From Mannheimia haemolytica (GTDB lineage: Bacteria; Pseudomonadota; Gammaproteobacteria; Enterobacterales; Pasteurellaceae), in contig LR134495.1 in assembly GCA_900638155.1 (NCBI GenBank), forward strand, positions 744,001 to 808,000: a DNA stretch of 64,000 bases, written 5' to 3'. Below, piece after piece: positions 37,431 through 46,087 of the stretch. Each line of letters starts with the position of its first letter. Within the stretch, counting starts at the first letter, position 1. The notes below the pieces were generated by a model, which saw only the letters and a program-made list of their open reading frames with translations, searched no databases and was not told where the DNA came from. The position numbers and the translations under genes were made by a program.

Positions 37431-39896
37431 ATGCAACAATCTCGCCGTCAATTTTTAAAAAATATGTCTGTGATGGCTGCCGCTGTCACAATGCCGAATT
37501 TCCTCGTGCCTCGCAATGTGTTTGCGAGCGAAGACCTCAGCCAATGGAAGGTTTCCGGCTCTCACTGGGGGGCAATGCGTGCCAAAATTGAGAACGGACG
37601 AGTGGCAGAAATCAAACCGTTCGAGTTTGATAAACACCCGACCGAAATGCTCAACGGCATTAAAGGCTTAATTTACAGCGATTCCCGTATCCGCTACCCG
37701 ATGGTGCGTTTAGATTGGCTCAAAAACCGCCATAACAGCAACACTGCACAGCGTGGCGATAACCGCTTTGTGCGGGTAACGTGGGACGAAGCCCTTGACC
37801 TGTTCTACCAAGAGTTAGAACGGGTGCAAAAAGAGTACGGCCCGTGGGCGTTACACACCGCTAACGTGGGCTGGCGTTCAACCGGTCAATTCCACAGTTG
37901 CGGTAACCATATGATCCGAGCGATTGCGATGCACGGTAACAGTGTCGGCACGGCAGGCGACTATTCTACCGGTGCAGGCCAGACCATTCTGCCGTATGTG
38001 CTGGGTTCAACCGAAGTCTATTCACAAGGTACGTCTTGGGAAATCATCTTAAAAGAGAGCGAAAACATCATTTTCTGGGCGAGCGATCCGGTGAAAAACC
38101 TGCAAGTCGGCTGGAACTGCGAAACCCACGAAGCCTATGCCTACTTGGAAAAACTGAAAGAGAAAGTGGCGGCAAAAGGTGTGAATGTGATCTGTGTTGA
38201 TCCGGTGAAAAGCAAAACCCAGAATTTCTTGGGTTGCGAACAGCAGTACATCAATCCGCAAACCGATGTGCCGTTTATGTTGGCACTTGCCCACACGCTC
38301 TACACCGAGAACCTTTACGACAAAAAATTCTTGGATATGTACACGGTCGGCTTTGAAAAATTCCTGCCGTATCTGTTAGGCGAAACCGAAGACAAAGTGG
38401 CGAAAACCCCAGAATGGGCAGCTGAAATTTGTGGCATTTCTGCCGACAAAATCCGTGAATTTGCACGAATGCTTGCCGGCAAACGCACCCAGTTTATTTT
38501 CGGCTGGGCAATCCAACGCCAACAACACGGCGAACAGCCGTATTGGATGGGAGCGGTGTTAGCCTCAATGTTAGGGCAAATCGGCTTGGCGGGCGGTGGC
38601 ATTAGCTACGCACACCATTACAGCTCTATCGGTATTCCGGAATCCGGTGCGGCAATGCCGGGGGCATTCCCGCTCAACATTGATGAAGGGCAAACCCCGA
38701 AATACGACAACAAAGATTACAAAGGTTATAGCGACACCATTCCGGTGGCTCGTATGACCGACAGCTTGCTCCACGCCGGCGAAACCATCGATTACAACGG
38801 CAAAAAAGTGACTTACGCCCCGTTCAAAATGGCAATTTTCACCGGTTGTAACCAATGGCACCGCCATTCCGAACGCAACAAAATGAAGCAGGCGTTCCAA
38901 AAATTGGAAACCATTGTCTCAATCAACTACAGTTGGACGGCAACCTGTCGTTTCTCCGACATCGTATTGCCAGCCTGTACTCCGTTTGAACGCAACGATA
39001 TTGACGCTTACGGCTCATACAGCAATCGAGGCGTGATTGCGATGCACAAGCTGATTGACCCGCTCTACGACTCCCGCTCTGACTTTGAGATTTTCCGTGA
39101 TCTCTGCCGCCGTTTCGGTAAAGAGAAAGAGTACAGTCGTGGAATGGACGAAATGCAATGGGTGGAAAAACTCTACAAAGATTGCCGCCGTGAAAACAAA
39201 GGCAAATTTGAAATGCCGGAATTTGCCGAATTTTGGCAAAAAGGCTATGTGTTGTTCCCAGAGGGCAAACCTTGGGTTCGCCACGCTGATTTCCGTGAAG
39301 ATCCGGAATTGCACGCACTTGGCACACCGTCCGGCTTTATTGAAATTTACAGCAACAAAATCGCCTCTTTCGGCTATGACGATTGTAAAGGTCACCCAAT
39401 GTGGTTTGAGAAAGCCGAACGTTCACACGGCGGTAAAAATTCCGATAAGTTCCCATACTGGTTGCAATCGGTTCACCCGGACAAACGCTTACACTCCCAA
39501 CTTTGTGAATCGAAAGAACTGCGTGAAACTTACAGCGTGCAAGGGCGTGAACCGCTTTACATTAACCCGCAAGATGCCGCCAAACACGGCATTCAAGACG
39601 GAGATTTAGTGCGAGTGTTTAACGACCGTGGGCAAGCGATTGTAGGTGCGGTGCTTTCCGATAACTTCCCAACTGGCGTGGTGCGTTTGCAAGAAGGGGC
39701 GTGGTATTCACCGCTTGACGAAAGTGTTGGGGCGATTGACACCTATGGCGACCCGAACACAATGACCCTCGACATCGGCTCGTCCAAGTTGGCACAAGCA
39801 GTTTGCGCCAACACCTGTTTGGTGAACATCGAGAAATTTGTAGGCCAAGCCCCAGCGCCAAACGGCTTTAACGGTGCGATTGAGGTAACCGCTTAA
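37431..39896 (+). CDS. torZ: Periplasmic TMAO/S-oxide reductase TorZ (MtsZ/BisC type)
   Basis: Molybdenum bis-MGD reductase of the DMSO reductase family, 821 residues, with a Tat signal [19 protein letters not shown]. There is no iron-sulfur cysteine motif at the N-terminus, as expected for TorA/TorZ/BisC. The molybdenum ligand is Ser in [11 protein letters not shown] (near 180). [16 protein letters not shown] and [19 protein letters not shown] are typical. The H. influenzae homologue MtsZ reduces methionine sulfoxide and other S-oxides, so that is a likely substrate here. AAAGGACA precedes the ATG. Confidence 0.92.
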   Translation: MQQSRRQFLKNMSVMAAAVTMPNFLVPRNVFASEDLSQWKVSGSHWGAMRAKIENGRVAEIKPFEFDKHPTEMLNGIKGLIYSDSRIRYPMVRLDWLKNRHNSNTAQRGDNRFVRVTWDEALDLFYQELERVQKEYGPWALHTANVGWRSTGQFHSCGNHMIRAIAMHGNSVGTAGDYSTGAGQTILPYVLGSTEVYSQGTSWEIILKESENIIFWASDPVKNLQVGWNCETHEAYAYLEKLKEKVAAKGVNVICVDPVKSKTQNFLGCEQQYINPQTDVPFMLALAHTLYTENLYDKKFLDMYTVGFEKFLPYLLGETEDKVAKTPEWAAEICGISADKIREFARMLAGKRTQFIFGWAIQRQQHGEQPYWMGAVLASMLGQIGLAGGGISYAHHYSSIGIPESGAAMPGAFPLNIDEGQTPKYDNKDYKGYSDTIPVARMTDSLLHAGETIDYNGKKVTYAPFKMAIFTGCNQWHRHSERNKMKQAFQKLETIVSINYSWTATCRFSDIVLPACTPFERNDIDAYGSYSNRGVIAMHKLIDPLYDSRSDFEIFRDLCRRFGKEKEYSRGMDEMQWVEKLYKDCRRENKGKFEMPEFAEFWQKGYVLFPEGKPWVRHADFREDPELHALGTPSGFIEIYSNKIASFGYDDCKGHPMWFEKAERSHGGKNSDKFPYWLQSVHPDKRLHSQLCESKELRETYSVQGREPLYINPQDAAKHGIQDGDLVRVFNDRGQAIVGAVLSDNFPTGVVRLQEGAWYSPLDESVGAIDTYGDPNTMTLDIGSSKLAQAVCANTCLVNIEKFVGQAPAPNGFNGAIEVTA

Positions 39897-40495
39897 TGGC
39901 ATTGCTGAAATTAGATATCAGCCGTGAAGAACGGCAATTTATCTACGCTTGGTTTAACGCAATGCTCGCCCGAGAACTCTCGGACGAGCAGTTAAACGCC
40001 CTACAAGCGGGCGAATTTAACGATTTTTTTGCATACCTCAGCGAATTAGGTTTTGCCGAGCAGGTTGCAAAATTTCAAGCAGAATTGACCGCTTGCAACC
40101 GGCTCGAATTTCCCCGCCTTGAACTAGCAGCCGACTTTGCCCAACTGTTTTTATTGGAAGGCAATCTCAGTGCAATTCCTTATGCCTCCGCCTATTTAAA
40201 CGGTGAGGCATTAGAGAAAAACTTAGCGGAAATGGACAGACTACTGAGCGAATTTGGGCTACAAGTCAATCGGGAAAGCAAAGAGCCGAGCGATCATCTT
40301 TGCGTTTATCTCACTCTTTTCGACCGCTTGCTTGCCGAAAAACCGTTGGAAGAGCAACAGCAATTTCTGCAAAACCAACTGATGAGCTGGCTCCCTGCGT
40401 GGTTCGCCAAAGCCAAAAAGGTAAAAACCAACACTGGTGTTTATCCGGCGTTGTTGGAATTGTTTGAAGAGGTATTGCTAGCAGAGCAACAATAA
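39896..40495 (+). CDS. torD: TorD-family chaperone for TorZ
   Basis: A cytoplasmic, all-helical chaperone (199 residues) that inserts the molybdenum cofactor into the reductase before export. Features are FIYAWFNAMLARELSDEQLN at the start, ADFAQLFLLEG near residue 78 and the EPSDHLCVYLTLFDRLL stretch with the family's E-P-x-D-H motif near 122-126. The start overlaps the torZ stop by one base (TAATG), showing translational coupling. Confidence 0.93.
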   Translation: MALLKLDISREERQFIYAWFNAMLARELSDEQLNALQAGEFNDFFAYLSELGFAEQVAKFQAELTACNRLEFPRLELAADFAQLFLLEGNLSAIPYASAYLNGEALEKNLAEMDRLLSEFGLQVNRESKEPSDHLCVYLTLFDRLLAEKPLEEQQQFLQNQLMSWLPAWFAKAKKVKTNTGVYPALLELFEEVLLAEQQ

Positions 40496-40633
40496 CCTCT
40501 TTATTTGAGAATGATTTGCATTGAGTGAATTTAAAAAGGAAGTTAAAATTTCAACTTCCTTTTTTATTGTCTGGATTTATCCACATAATTACAAGCGGTT
40601 ATTTTTATAAAAAAATTTACAAAGGAGACATTA

Positions 40634-41323
40634 ATGCAAAATAATAAAACTACTTACCTAACTTGGTACGATTTATGCGTACTCATCCTGATCTTTTTTG
40701 GCGAGGCAATTTACACTTCAACGCTGCAATATTTCATCACCGCTGAAACGCAAGGCAATTTTGAAGAAAATTTAACCTTTTCAAATGAACAAAACTATTG
40801 GGCATTACTGACTCAACTTGCATTGTTGCTGATTGCAATGGGCTATCTAAAATGGCGGAATTTTGATTTCAGCCGTTGGGTGATTCGTCCCTCTTGGCTG
40901 GCTTTTGTAAGCGGTATAGGGTTGTTTATTTTGCTCTCGTTAGCGATGGATCTCTATTTTGAAACGTTATATGGCATTTACAACCTAGTGTATCCGGAGC
41001 CATTTTTGGCAGTATTGAGAGAAGTGAATATTTCTACCGTGCTGTATGCGATTTTAAACGGCTTTTATGAAGAAATCTTTTTTCTTGGTATTTGCTTGGC
41101 GGTTAAACCCGAATATCTAAAATGGGCGGTAATTTATTCACTGATTATTCGGGTGAGTTTTCATACTTATCAAGGAATGGAAAGTGCATTAGGGCTGGGA
41201 ATTTGGCTCGGTTTAATTATTTATTTGCTCTACTCACGCTCAAAACAGAAAAACCTATTTCCATTTTGGGTGGCACATAGTATTGCCGATATTTTTGGCT
41301 TGAGTTTGTTGGCTTATTTTTAA
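40634..41323 (+). CDS. CPBP-family intramembrane protein (Abi/CAAX protease-like)
   Basis: A polytopic membrane protein of 229 residues with about six to seven hydrophobic segments. The C-terminal half carries the three CPBP motifs in order: NGFYEEIFFLG (near 141, paired Glu), FHTYQG (near 183) and HSIADIFG (near 218). The usual EExxxR has Leu instead of Arg. Members include intramembrane proteases and immunity or transport factors; no function can be given here. AAAGGAGA precedes the ATG. It is a single gene. Confidence 0.75.
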   Translation: MQNNKTTYLTWYDLCVLILIFFGEAIYTSTLQYFITAETQGNFEENLTFSNEQNYWALLTQLALLLIAMGYLKWRNFDFSRWVIRPSWLAFVSGIGLFILLSLAMDLYFETLYGIYNLVYPEPFLAVLREVNISTVLYAILNGFYEEIFFLGICLAVKPEYLKWAVIYSLIIRVSFHTYQGMESALGLGIWLGLIIYLLYSRSKQKNLFPFWVAHSIADIFGLSLLAYF

Positions 41324-41386
41324 TCAAACTCATCCTACCAGTAGGTTAAAAAACATCATTTTTTATATGGAAATGTATTTTTAATC

Positions 41387-41429
41387 TATAATATAACTTT
41401 GGGTTATTTTATATAACCAAAAGTTATAT
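41387..41429 (+). promoter_or_regulatory. TATAAT box and long inverted repeat before the coiled-coil lipoprotein gene
   Basis: TATAAT (41387-41392) overlaps a 17-base arm ATATAACTTTGGGTTAT (41391-41407) that pairs with 41413-41429 with a single mismatch around a 5-base loop. The repeat is 33 bases before the start codon. It could be an operator or a 5'-UTR hairpin; it has no T-run long enough to be a clear terminator. Confidence 0.55.
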
Positions 41430-41464
41430 TTTTGTTGTGTGTTTGTTAAAAGGAAACCAAAATT

Positions 41465-42802
41465 ATGAGTATTAAAAAATTAACCCTAGCCACCTTAATT
41501 TTAGTTGGTTTAACTGCTTGTGGCAGCAGTGGTTCAGGTAGCAATTCTAATAATGGTAAATCGGATAAATCTAACATTGTTATACCAAAAGATCTAAAAG
41601 ACAAAGCTGATCAAGCAAAAGATAAAGCAAAAAAGGAAGCCGAACGTTTAGCTAAAGAAGCGGAAAAAGCAAAATCAGAAGCGGAGCGTTTAGCAAAAGA
41701 AGCGGAAAAAGCGAAAGCAGAAGCGGAGCGTTTAGCAAAAGAAAAGGCTGAAAAAGCAAAAACGGAAGCCGAACGTTTAGCAAAAGATGCAGAGAAAGCA
41801 AAAGCGGAAGCAGAACGTTTAGCAAAAGAGGCTGAAAAAGCAAAAGGAGAAGCACAAGGTTTAGCGAAAGAAAAAGCCGAGAAAGCCAAAGCGGAAGCAG
41901 AGCGTGTAGCTAAAGAAGCTGAGAAAGCAAAAGCGGAAGCAGAGCGTTTAGCGAAAGAGAAAGCTGAAAAAGCCAAAGCGGAAGCAGAGCGTTTAGCGAA
42001 AGAAAAGGCTGACAAAGCCAAAGCGGAGGCAGATCGCTTAGCTAAAGAAGCCGAGAAAGCGAAAGCAGAAGCTGAACGTTTAGCCGCAGAGGAAGCCAAA
42101 AAAGCCGAAGAAGCTAAAAAAGCTGAAGAAGCCAAAAAAGCTGAAGAAGCCAAAAAAGCTGAAGAAGCCAAAAAAGCTGAAGAAGCTAAAAAAGCCGAAG
42201 AAGCTAAAAAGGCTGAGGCAGAAGCAACAGAAAAAGCGAAAGCTGAGGCTATTAAGCTTAAGGAAACTGATGATAAAGAGTATTCAGTTATTAAGGAAAT
42301 GCCATCATCAGATAATACGCGAAAAGGTCATATCTATAACCAGCCTTACTCCATCGTGGCTGCTAGCTCATCAACAGTAATAGGTGGAGATAAGCCAGGT
42401 GATAATGATAAACTCGTTGAAGTTAAAGGACTGAAAACGGCTGCATTACCACAAGAGGGTAAGGCAACATATAGTGGTAAACTATTTGATTTTGTTAATA
42501 TAGATTCAAGTGATTTAACCTATAATGTTGATTTCAGTAAGCGTACAGGTTCAGGGGTATCAAAAGGCTCTAATAATAATTCTATTGAGTTGAAAGAAGG
42601 AAGCATACAATCTGGAATGATTTCTTCTACTGCAACTTATTCGGGAGGAGCACTAAATGGTAAAGAAGGAAACTACAGAGTAGAATTCTTTGGTCCGAAA
42701 GCAGAAGAAATTGCTGGTGAAGTTGAAATTAAAAATATTGATTCGACAGGTCTTTCTATAAAATACGGATTAGCCGGTTCTCGTGGTGAAATCACTAAAT
42801 AA
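41465..42802 (+). CDS. Surface lipoprotein with coiled-coil stalk and C-terminal barrel domain, putative Slam substrate
   Basis: A 445-residue lipoprotein (lipobox LTAC, Cys19) with three parts. Residues 20-40 are a Ser/Asn/Gly linker. Residues about 41-260 are a highly charged helical repeat region: 14- or 15-residue units of the type EAERLAKEAEKAKA, then seven EEAKKA units. Residues about 270-445 form a beta-rich domain with YNVDFSKRTGSG and YRVEFFGPKAEEIAGEVEI, the pattern of the C-terminal barrel of TbpB, fHbp and hemophilin-type proteins. The next gene is a Slam translocator, so surface export by Slam is likely. The ligand is unknown. AAAGGAAA precedes the ATG. Confidence 0.78.
   Translation: MSIKKLTLATLILVGLTACGSSGSGSNSNNGKSDKSNIVIPKDLKDKADQAKDKAKKEAERLAKEAEKAKSEAERLAKEAEKAKAEAERLAKEKAEKAKTEAERLAKDAEKAKAEAERLAKEAEKAKGEAQGLAKEKAEKAKAEAERVAKEAEKAKAEAERLAKEKAEKAKAEAERLAKEKADKAKAEADRLAKEAEKAKAEAERLAAEEAKKAEEAKKAEEAKKAEEAKKAEEAKKAEEAKKAEEAKKAEAEATEKAKAEAIKLKETDDKEYSVIKEMPSSDNTRKGHIYNQPYSIVAASSSTVIGGDKPGDNDKLVEVKGLKTAALPQEGKATYSGKLFDFVNIDSSDLTYNVDFSKRTGSGVSKGSNNNSIELKEGSIQSGMISSTATYSGGALNGKEGNYRVEFFGPKAEEIAGEVEIKNIDSTGLSIKYGLAGSRGEITK
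41635..42214 (+). repeat. Tandem repeats encoding the stalk of the lipoprotein
   Basis: From 41635 to 42088 lie degenerate 42- or 45-base units. From 42089 to 42214 lie seven 18-base units of the type GAAGAAGCCAAAAAAGCT, several of them identical. In-frame gain or loss of units would change stalk length without breaking the gene. Confidence 0.85.
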
Positions 42803-42817
42803 ATTCTTATAATATTC

Positions 42818-42852
42818 AATGCCGTTTAATCTCTTAAACGGCATTCTTTTTT
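42818..42852 (+). terminator. Strong terminator between the lipoprotein and slam genes
   Basis: AATGCCGTTTAA (42818-42829) and TTAAACGGCATT (42834-42845) pair perfectly around TCTC, followed by CTTTTTT. Only 3 bases separate the T-run from the slam start codon. Confidence 0.88.
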
Positions 42853-42855
42853 ACT

Positions 42856-44250
42856 ATGTACAAAAAACACGTTCTATTTTTACTTGTTTCGCCTTTGGTC
42901 ATGGCGGAAACGGTTGAGTTTCAGCAAGATCCTAAAGAGTTTGATAATCGGCGACAAGCGGTCAAATTTGAGCAAGAAATTGCAAAAAAAGATTTAAAAT
43001 CAACCGCTTACTTGGAGGAAGATAATTCTCTTAAAGGTATTGAACAGCACATTAACCAAGCGATTCTTAGACAAGATTGGGCGAAGCTGGAAAGGCTGCT
43101 TGGCGATTATGCAAAGCAAGAGCAATTTGATCCGCTACTTTTAGACTATGCTTTGGCGGCATTGGCTTATGCTAAAAAAGATTATCACTCTGCGGCGTTT
43201 TATTATCAGCAGTTGCTGAAAAAACAGCCTGATTTAACCTACCCTCGTTTTGATTTGGCTCTGATTTTAAAAGAGGATTATCGCTACAGGGAAGCAGAGC
43301 AAGAATTTAAGCAACTCAAAACCGATGATTTACGCAATGCGGTGAACAGTGCGTTGGCTCAAATAGAGGAAGAAGAGAGCTGGAAGCCGGATTTTTACTT
43401 GCAATATACCCAAACCAACAATGTGAATAATGCTTCTTCGTCGCCAACGGTAAATGTAAACGGGCGGATTTTTATTAAAGAGTCAGACAGCTTGCCGCAG
43501 TCGGCGAAAGGCGTAAGATATGGCGTTGGCTTGAGTAAAATGCGAAACATCGGCGGAAATCATTTTGTGGGAGTCGATCTTGGCTATAACGGCGTTTATT
43601 ACTGGAATAACCACGATTACAGTGAGCAATCGGTCTCGTTAACGCCAAAATATAGCTATAGAACGGCAACTTATCGTATAGGGGTTTCGCCCTTTATTGA
43701 GCAGAATTGGCTAGGTAGCTCACGGTATAACTATCAATTTGGTAGCAGTATCAACGCAGTTAAACTTTTTGAACGTGGGATTATTTCAGGCTCATTCAGC
43801 CACCTGCAAAAACGCTATCTTGAAAAGCATACTGCCGACCGTTACAACGGCTATCGCAACCAACTCACGCTAGGCACGCAATGGCAAGCGGTCAAAAATG
43901 GGCGATCTTTTGCAAATCTTACCGGCAGCCGTGAAATTGCTCAAGAAAAAGCCCAATCTTCCAATAAGTGGCTGGCAACCTTTGGCGTAATTTACCAAAC
44001 ACCAAGTTGGGCAAGTTCGGTAAGTGTCGGATATGGCAAGCGTTATTTTGCTGATAAACATTATCTGTTTGGCTATAAACGCCAAGATAAGGAATATCAA
44101 GCGAATGTGGCGGTGTGGAATCGAAGTTGGCACTGGCATGGGATTGTGCCGAAATTAAATTTCCGCTATCAAAAAATTGACAGCAATATTGCCGATTTCT
44201 ACTCGCGTAGCAATAAAGAACTCTTTATGACGTTAGAGAAAATGTTTTAA
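42856..44250 (+). CDS. Slam outer-membrane translocator of surface lipoproteins (DUF560)
   Basis: Slam proteins move TbpB-like lipoproteins to the cell surface. This one has 464 residues: a signal peptide ending VMA (residue 17), an N-terminal TPR-like helical domain to about residue 175 (AALAYAKKDYHSAAFYYQQL and LALILKEDYRYREAEQEF), and a C-terminal beta barrel with alternating aromatic strands, ending in Phe. DFYLQYTQTNNVNNASSSP is a typical strand at the barrel start. No ribosome site is visible before ATG 42856, where a terminator hairpin ends. Its likely client is the lipoprotein encoded directly upstream. Confidence 0.88.
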   Translation: MYKKHVLFLLVSPLVMAETVEFQQDPKEFDNRRQAVKFEQEIAKKDLKSTAYLEEDNSLKGIEQHINQAILRQDWAKLERLLGDYAKQEQFDPLLLDYALAALAYAKKDYHSAAFYYQQLLKKQPDLTYPRFDLALILKEDYRYREAEQEFKQLKTDDLRNAVNSALAQIEEEESWKPDFYLQYTQTNNVNNASSSPTVNVNGRIFIKESDSLPQSAKGVRYGVGLSKMRNIGGNHFVGVDLGYNGVYYWNNHDYSEQSVSLTPKYSYRTATYRIGVSPFIEQNWLGSSRYNYQFGSSINAVKLFERGIISGSFSHLQKRYLEKHTADRYNGYRNQLTLGTQWQAVKNGRSFANLTGSREIAQEKAQSSNKWLATFGVIYQTPSWASSVSVGYGKRYFADKHYLFGYKRQDKEYQANVAVWNRSWHWHGIVPKLNFRYQKIDSNIADFYSRSNKELFMTLEKMF

Positions 44251-44267
44251 GGCTTTGTATGAATATC

Positions 44268-44287
44268 GGGGCGAAAATTTTCGCCCC
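44268..44287. terminator. GGGGCGAAAATTTTCGCCCC palindrome between slam and nudF
   Basis: A perfect 20-base palindrome between convergent genes, extended outward by AATAT/ATATT. It is the third locus of this palindrome family in the window and probably a bidirectional terminator. Confidence 0.72.
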
Positions 44288-44300
44288 CATCAATATTAAC

Positions 44301-44921
44301 TTAATTGAAGTTTTGGTAATTTAACTGCAACCATTGTAGCCCAATTACCGCAATTACATTATCAATCGTGCCGTCTTCCACCCATTGATATGCCTGTTCG
44401 CGGCTAACCACGTGAACCAAAATGTCTTCGTTTTCTTCTTCCAGTAAACCGTGTACCTCGCCGGATTTTACTTTGCTGCTGTCAATTAAGCCGAGAAACA
44501 GGTGCAAGCGTTCCAGTTGTCCGCCGGGGCTGTCCCATACGCTTAGGGCGTGTTGCACTTGTGTTACTTCCAAGCCGGCTTCTTCTTTGGCTTCACGTAT
44601 TGCCACTTCTGCCGGCTCTTCGTTGCCTTTATCTACCATACCGGCAACCAATTCCAGCAACCAAGGGGATTTTTTATGCCCTGAATCATAGGCACCGATA
44701 CGCACTTGCTCAATCAGCACCACGTTGTCTAAGGTAGGATCGTAAGCAATTAAAGCTGCCGCTTCACCTTTAATTAAGAGTTCACGCACCACTTCACCGC
44801 TCATTTCACCGGAAAACAGTTTGTGGCGGAAAGTGATCTTTTGTAGCTCAAAATGTCCTTTATACACGGTTTCTCGATTCAGAATTTGCAGATCATCGTG
44901 CTGATATTGGGTTGGTTTCAT
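44301..44921 (-). CDS. nudF: ADP-ribose pyrophosphatase NudF
   Basis: A Nudix hydrolase that splits ADP-ribose to AMP and ribose 5-phosphate, 206 residues. The Nudix box is seen at GMVDKGNEEPAEVAIREAKE followed by EAGLE (near 92-116), with the ADPRase proline about 15 residues further (SPGG). AAGGAGAG precedes the ATG. psiE lies 9 bases upstream on the same strand. Confidence 0.92.
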   Translation of the reverse strand: MKPTQYQHDDLQILNRETVYKGHFELQKITFRHKLFSGEMSGEVVRELLIKGEAAALIAYDPTLDNVVLIEQVRIGAYDSGHKKSPWLLELVAGMVDKGNEEPAEVAIREAKEEAGLEVTQVQHALSVWDSPGGQLERLHLFLGLIDSSKVKSGEVHGLLEEENEDILVHVVSREQAYQWVEDGTIDNVIAVIGLQWLQLNYQNFN

Positions 44922-44930
44922 ATTCTCTCC

Positions 44931-45350
44931 TTAACTTTTATGTAAACGGTCGGTATGTACAATATACAATGCAATAATCATCACTAAAATAGAGAGGGCA
45001 AAAAGTAGCGTATGCATTGCATTAGAGTGATCAACAATAATCAACCGAACCATCGCAGTAATGCCGATATACAAAAAGTAGCGTAGCGGAAAATGGTAGT
45101 TCGATTTGAAATATTTCACAATCAACGCAAGAAACTCAAAATAGAGGAAGAAAATCACAATTTTTTCCACAATTTGGAATTTTTCACTGTCGCTAAAAGA
45201 GAGTTCGTAGAGTGAATAGGCTTCGGCAAATAGTGAATAAGAGAGCAACGCCCCTGCTGCAAGCAAGGCTATATTCATAATCCATTGAAACGTTTCGGAA
45301 GCGATTTTGCCAAAACTGGAATGGTGTTCTTCTAAAGATTTTTTAGGCAT
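44931..45350 (-). CDS. psiE: PsiE family membrane protein (phosphate-starvation-inducible type)
   Basis: A small inner-membrane protein (139 residues) with four hydrophobic segments (near 25-45, 62-82, 90-105 and 112-132). FLYFEFLALIVKYFKSNYHF, then PLRYFLYIGITAMVRLIIVD, are diagnostic of PsiE. Function is not known. It sits between a phosphopantetheinyl transferase gene and nudF, all on the minus strand with gaps of about 10 bases. Confidence 0.88.
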   Translation of the reverse strand: MPKKSLEEHHSSFGKIASETFQWIMNIALLAAGALLSYSLFAEAYSLYELSFSDSEKFQIVEKIVIFFLYFEFLALIVKYFKSNYHFPLRYFLYIGITAMVRLIIVDHSNAMHTLLFALSILVMIIALYIVHTDRLHKS

Positions 45351-45359
45351 TCGTTATCC

Positions 45360-46082
45360 TTAATTAACATCGTAAATAAGCGATTGGCACTTCATAGGCT
45401 GAAACTGCCCCTGTTGCCAACAGTATAATAAGGGTTCAGATAATAGCATATTTTGCGGTTGCTGATAGAAGTAGCTCAAATAGAACGGCAGTTCGCTCAC
45501 AAAATGCAGTTTTCCGCTCGGACAATGGGCGGAAAAGATCTGTTTTTCTAACGGTAAATGTTTTACTTCGGACAGTTTCACAATCCCTACTCCTTGCGAT
45601 TTTAAAACGGCTTCTCGCAAGCACCAGCTCAAATAAAAGCGTTCGGCGAGGTTGCTTAGAATGGGGGAGGGGTGGGCTAATAAAACATTTTGTTCTTCAG
45701 TGTTTCCGTAATGGCAGATTAAATCGTGGTAACGTCTGATTTTTTGTGGGTGTTCAATATCAATGCCGACCGCTAATTTTGCAAAAGAATGCGAAAAAAT
45801 GACCGCTATCCATTCCCCGGAATGGCTGATGTTGAAGTCAATTTGCTCGGAATTGACAAAAGGGCGACCGCTTGGGAAACGTTGCATATCAGCTAATAAA
45901 CCTAAATCCAGCCGGTGTTTTTTAAACAATTCTGTCAGCAGAAACAAGGCGGCTCGGCGGCTTTGCCATTTTTGCACCTGCTTTGTGGTTAAACCGCTCG
46001 GCATTTCAGGATAGGCGAAATCATTCGGCAATACTTCTTGCCTATGAATAAACGCAATTTCAATATTTGCAAAATTTTGCAT
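45360..46082 (-). CDS. 4'-phosphopantetheinyl transferase family protein
   Basis: Transfers the phosphopantetheine arm from CoA to a carrier protein (Sfp/AcpT-type), about 240 residues. RRAALFLLTELF and FPSGRPFV precede the substrate motif FNISHSGEWIAV; the magnesium motif is VGIDIEHPQK (near 121-130) and the second is FYLSWCLREAVLKSQG (near 165-180), equivalent to W-x-x-KEA with Arg in place of Lys. I chose the Met at 46082 because the extra 21 upstream residues are not family-like. The carrier target is not in the window. Confidence 0.85.
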   Translation of the reverse strand: MQNFANIEIAFIHRQEVLPNDFAYPEMPSGLTTKQVQKWQSRRAALFLLTELFKKHRLDLGLLADMQRFPSGRPFVNSEQIDFNISHSGEWIAVIFSHSFAKLAVGIDIEHPQKIRRYHDLICHYGNTEEQNVLLAHPSPILSNLAERFYLSWCLREAVLKSQGVGIVKLSEVKHLPLEKQIFSAHCPSGKLHFVSELPFYLSYFYQQPQNMLLSEPLLYCWQQGQFQPMKCQSLIYDVN

Positions 46083-46087
46083 AAAAA

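Noticed and set aside
41611..42171. A 186-codon open frame on the minus strand opposite the lipoprotein repeats
   Set aside because: It is the mirror of the KAEAERLAKE repeats (Ser/Ala/Phe-rich low complexity), without a ribosome site. The plus-strand lipoprotein explains the sequence.
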